Assembly: GCA_947305255.1 (NCBI GenBank)
Contig: CAMZDE010000009.1
Span: 1-25,604, forward strand
DNA from: an uncultured Alphaproteobacteria bacterium
GTDB taxonomy: Bacteria > Pseudomonadota > Alphaproteobacteria > Rs-D84
DNA: 25,604 bases
Direction: 5' to 3'
The notes beneath the pieces were generated by a model. That model did no database searches. It was given only the letters and a program-made list of their open reading frames with translations, and had not been told where the DNA came from. Positions within the stretch are counted from its first letter, which is position 1. Every line of letters starts with the position of its first letter. Positions 23,593 through 25,604 of the stretch are shown piece by piece. Position numbers and translations under genes: made by a program.

Positions 23593-23702
23593 GATAAAAA
23601 CCTTTTAATATTGCAATTGACCACAGACACAAAAGTGTCCAATCTATTTATAAAAATTACAATATTACATACGCATCGGTTTTTATCCTTTTGTTTTTAC
23701 AC
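23593..23702 (-). promoter_or_regulatory. Attenuation-type leader of the ABC-F gene
   Basis: The roughly 110-base leader holds, in order: a ribosome site AAAGGAT (23685-23691); the mini-ORF ATG CGT ATG TAA; a 12-bp stem with one G-U pair between 23655-23666 and 23607-23618; an inner hairpin GACAC-AAAA-GTGTC (23626-23639, plus-strand letters); and the ABC-F Shine-Dalgarno AAAAGG (23601-23606), touching the stem's 3' arm. The 5' arm overlaps the mini-ORF stop codon, so a stalled ribosome would open the stem and free the ABC-F start. There is no U-run after the hairpin, so control would be translational rather than by termination. Confidence 0.55.
23665..23676 (-). CDS. Mini-ORF Met-Arg-Met, putative leader peptide
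   Basis: This three-codon frame (M-R-M-stop) has a good ribosome site nine bases upstream. Very short leader peptides of this type, several containing Arg or Met near the end, are known to stall ribosomes and induce resistance genes. Its position just before the hairpin supports a role. A three-codon frame can also arise by chance. Confidence 0.4.
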   Translation of the reverse strand: MRM

Positions 23703-23708
23703 ACTTAT

Positions 23709-23736
23709 ATTCTAGCAATCCAACCCCAAAAGTCAA
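23709..23736 (-). promoter_or_regulatory. Strong promoter of the ABC-F gene
   Basis: TTGACT (23731-23736), a 16-base spacer ending TGC, and TAGAAT (23709-23714) combine near-consensus -35 and extended -10 elements. It is one of the best promoters in the window and lies just after the stop of the 87-aa gene. Confidence 0.7.
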
Positions 23737-23748
23737 ATTTTTTTATTT

Positions 23749-24012
23749 TTACAAACACTCTTTATCTTGGACATCCTTTGGGACGAATTTCAAAGCAACG
23801 TCTGTTTTGCGCTTAATGTGTTTCAGATAATTTGACGCTTGGTCTAAATTTTTTATTGATAAATTCAATTCTTTTTTTACATCGTCCGATACATTATCTA
23901 TGTTTTTAATTATATCTTTAGCAATCAAAATAACGTCTTCTGTTTCAGTTATCGTTTCAGAAATACTGAATTGGTCAGTTGTGAAAATTCCTGTTTTATT
24001 ACTATATTTCAT
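23749..24012 (-). CDS. Small helical protein of unknown function
   Basis: This 87-aa protein has no signal peptide or membrane segment and appears mostly helical. Hydrophobic residues are regularly spaced (VILIAKDIIKNI, VKKELNLSIKNLDQASNYL), suggesting a short coiled coil. It ends in a basic part and KECL. I recognise no family. AAGGGGG lies seven bases before the ATG, so it is probably translated. It is 23 bases downstream of pgk and probably cotranscribed with it; the ABC-F promoter begins just after its stop. Confidence 0.55.
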   Translation of the reverse strand: MKYSNKTGIFTTDQFSISETITETEDVILIAKDIIKNIDNVSDDVKKELNLSIKNLDQASNYLKHIKRKTDVALKFVPKDVQDKECL

Positions 24013-24035
24013 CGATTGCCCCCTTTTTTTGTTTT

Positions 24036-25202
24036 TTATTTCATCAATGCCTTTATCCCTGGTAATTCTCTGCCTTCGATAAATTCAAGGAATGCGCCGC
24101 CGCCGGTTGAAACATATGTCATATCATCATGCACACCACACGCGTCCAATGCCGCCACAGTATCACCGCCGCCGATAATAGATTCTAATTTTTTTTCTTT
24201 GGTAAAATGTGCCAGCGCACGTGCCAACGCGAATGAAGCCTTACCCCATCTATCACCCCATTCCGCCATACCAAATGTTCCATTCCAAATCACAGTTTTG
24301 GCATCTGCCAATAAATCAACATTACGTTGCGCTGTTTTTTCACCATCATCAATTATGACATCATCATCTTTGATTTGTGTCGCATCACGATTTACACGCG
24401 TTGCGTTTGGTGCAAATTCTTTGCCGACACCTTTATCCAGTGGTAAAAATATTTCGCATCCATTCTTATCGGCATCACGCATTATCTGTAATGCAAAATC
24501 CGCCATATCTGGTTCATATAGCGATTCACCAACCGGCAATCCGTTTGCGAAATTGAAAGTCGTCCCCAACGCCCCACCAATCACAATTTTATCAGCCAAT
24601 TCAACGAAACGCTTTAACACACCAATTTTGGTTGAAACCTTTGACCCGCCAAGGAATAAAACCAGCGGTCGTTTTGGTTTTTCCATAACGCGCGAAATGT
24701 TTTCTATTTCCCGCATTAACAACATTCCCGCATACGACGGTAAAAACTTAGTAACCCCGACCACACTGGCCGCGGTGCGATGTGAAACAGCGAACGCATC
24801 ATTGACATAGATATCAAAACCTGCCGCTAACTTTTTTGCAAATTCATCATCATTTTCTTCTTCGCCAATATAAAAACGTAAATTTTCCAACAACACCACA
24901 TCGCCGTTTTTCATATTGACCATAAAATCTTTGTTCAAACAATCATCAACAAAAGGGATGTTCATATATTCTGCAACAATCCGCAGGGACATTTCCGGAA
25001 CCGGCCTGCCCTTTGGCCGCCCCAGATGCGAACAAATCACAACGCGCGCACCATTTGACGTCAGATATTTAATAGTTTCCATTGATGAATCAATTCGGAA
25101 AGTATCTGTAATTTTACCATCAACAATTTGCACATTAAAATCATCGCGCAGCAACACATATTTCCCGCGCAAATCCAACCCATCAATTGTTCTAAGTTTC
25201 AT
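24036..25202 (-). CDS. pgk: Phosphoglycerate kinase (internal start inside the fused frame)
   Basis: Starting at the ATG at 25202, this gives 388 aa, the normal PGK length. PGK transfers phosphate from 1,3-bisphosphoglycerate to ADP in the cytoplasm. Seen are LRDDFNVQI (substrate-binding RxDFN region, with D where V is usual), SHLGRPKG, VLLENLRF, LGGSKVSTKIGV, and the nucleotide-site GGGDTVAALDACG with STGGGAFLEFIEG. The NGTFGMAEWGDRWGKASF stretch diverges from the usual NGPxGVFE. A purine-rich AAAGGAAAGG directly upstream of the ATG is a good ribosome site, so PGK is probably made as a separate protein even if the frame is open upstream. Confidence 0.88.
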   Translation of the reverse strand: MKLRTIDGLDLRGKYVLLRDDFNVQIVDGKITDTFRIDSSMETIKYLTSNGARVVICSHLGRPKGRPVPEMSLRIVAEYMNIPFVDDCLNKDFMVNMKNGDVVLLENLRFYIGEEENDDEFAKKLAAGFDIYVNDAFAVSHRTAASVVGVTKFLPSYAGMLLMREIENISRVMEKPKRPLVLFLGGSKVSTKIGVLKRFVELADKIVIGGALGTTFNFANGLPVGESLYEPDMADFALQIMRDADKNGCEIFLPLDKGVGKEFAPNATRVNRDATQIKDDDVIIDDGEKTAQRNVDLLADAKTVIWNGTFGMAEWGDRWGKASFALARALAHFTKEKKLESIIGGGDTVAALDACGVHDDMTYVSTGGGAFLEFIEGRELPGIKALMK

Positions 25203-25604
25203 TTCCTTTCCTTTTATTGGTCCAAATGTTTTTCTGTGATACTTTGTTATACCATATTTTTCGATTGCCGTCAAATGCTGTGCGGTCGGGTATCCGGCGT
25301 TACGTTCCCAACCATACATTGGAAATTCCAATGCCAATTCCCGCATAATCTTATCACGCGTTTCCTTGGCAATAATGGATGCCGCCGCAATGGAAAGCGA
25401 TTTCGCATCGCCCTTTATAATCGCCCTGCCCCGCAACCCCGCCGGCACGCGATTCCCGTCAATTAAACACATATCCGGCGTTTGCCCCAACCCCGCCACC
25501 GCGCGTTCCATCGCACGCATCGATGCCCAAAGTATATTTAACTCATCAATTTCCGCCGATGTGCATTCGCCGGTTGCCCAAATCGTATTCTTTGTTATCC
25601 AATC
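24036..25604 (-). CDS. RNase HII-phosphoglycerate kinase continuous reading frame (5' end beyond window)
   Basis: One frame, without a stop, covers the C-terminal two-thirds of RNase HII (to about 25203) and then complete PGK (25202 down to 24036). The RNase HII part shows WATGECTSAEIDELNILWAS, the DGNRVP and KGDAKSLSIAAASIIAKETRD motifs, and a usual end YHRKTFGPIK. Only GKE separates it from the PGK start MKLRTIDGLDL. RNase HII removes RNA from RNA-DNA hybrids and PGK makes ATP in glycolysis, so a functional fusion would be strange. The frame is open to the window edge, where the RNase HII N-terminus with its DEAGRG motif should lie. This could be a true fusion, overlapping genes with readthrough, or a sequencing error. 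Confidence 0.75.
   Translation of the reverse strand, partial: DWITKNTIWATGECTSAEIDELNILWASMRAMERAVAGLGQTPDMCLIDGNRVPAGLRGRAIIKGDAKSLSIAAASIIAKETRDKIMRELALEFPMYGWERNAGYPTAQHLTAIEKYGITKYHRKTFGPIKGKEMKLRTIDGLDLRGKYVLLRDDFNVQIVDGKITDTFRIDSSMETIKYLTSNGARVVICSHLGRPKGRPVPEMSLRIVAEYMNIPFVDDCLNKDFMVNMKNGDVVLLENLRFYIGEEENDDEFAKKLAAGFDIYVNDAFAVSHRTAASVVGVTKFLPSYAGMLLMREIENISRVMEKPKRPLVLFLGGSKVSTKIGVLKRFVELADKIVIGGALGTTFNFANGLPVGESLYEPDMADFALQIMRDADKNGCEIFLPLDKGVGKEFAPNATRVNRDATQIKDDDVIIDDGEKTAQRNVDLLADAKTVIWNGTFGMAEWGDRWGKASFALARALAHFTKEKKLESIIGGGDTVAALDACGVHDDMTYVSTGGGAFLEFIEGRELPGIKALMK
25203..25604 (-). CDS. rnhB: Ribonuclease HII, C-terminal part (cut by window edge)
   Basis: The visible 134 residues cover the C-terminal two-thirds of RNase HII. 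Present are EIDELNILWASMRAMERAV, LIDGNRVP with a catalytic-region Asp, GDAKSLSIAAASIIAKETRD with the conserved Asp, YPTAQHLTAIEKYG and the terminal HRKTFGPIK. The first catalytic motif lies outside the window. No stop codon separates it from pgk; family members normally end within a few residues of this point. Confidence 0.9.

Noticed and set aside
23971..24810. 279-codon plus-strand frame opposite pgk
   Set aside because: It is antisense to conserved pgk, rich in Ser/Pro/Ala from shadow coding, and has no supporting promoter or family match.

Overview
The window comes from an AT-rich bacterial chromosome, most likely an anaerobic or microaerobic Alphaproteobacterium of the uncultured, often gut-associated kind. 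This placement is inferred. It rests on a BamE-type outer-membrane lipoprotein, a CarD/CdnL regulator, a degenerate EnvC-like LytM protein, an outer-membrane beta-barrel, lipoprotein signal peptides, and a single-chain pyruvate:ferredoxin oxidoreductase (an oxygen-sensitive enzyme). Most of the DNA is coding. Genes often have AAGG-type ribosome binding sites, and good Rho-independent terminators mark unit ends.

Left part (1-4400): the 5' half of a tRNA-Gln; an alpha/beta-hydrolase lipoprotein; a divergent DUF1015 gene; a small secreted protein preceded by a structured leader RNA; ssb; and carD. Middle (4400-12720): a tightly packed operon ctpA-nifJ-bamE on the minus strand, a divergent envC-like gene that looks leaderless, an outer-membrane beta-barrel protein, and a small periplasmic BOF (OB-fold) protein with a Met/Asn-rich segment.

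The most unusual block is 12724-20172. Three very large secreted cysteine-rich proteins (825, 717 and 768 aa) surround infA: two form a minus-strand pair, and the third lies on the plus strand beyond infA. All three share a cysteine pattern with identical spacing (C-x6-C-x4-C-x9-C-x-C) just after the N-terminal region, and further cysteine blocks downstream. They are clearly paralogues, and I cannot assign them to a named family. They are the best candidate here for an undescribed envelope or secreted system.

Right part (20222-25604): clpP-clpX; an ABC-F ATPase resembling ribosome-protecting antibiotic-resistance factors, preceded by a strong promoter, a three-codon Met-Arg-Met mini-ORF and a hairpin leader typical of drug-inducible attenuation; a small helical protein of unknown function; and a reading frame in which RNase HII runs directly, without a stop codon, into full-length phosphoglycerate kinase.

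I saw no insertion sequence, prophage, CRISPR array or rRNA. The only gap between main protein genes longer than 300 bases is 2818-3193, which holds the leader RNA, its promoter and the ssb terminator.
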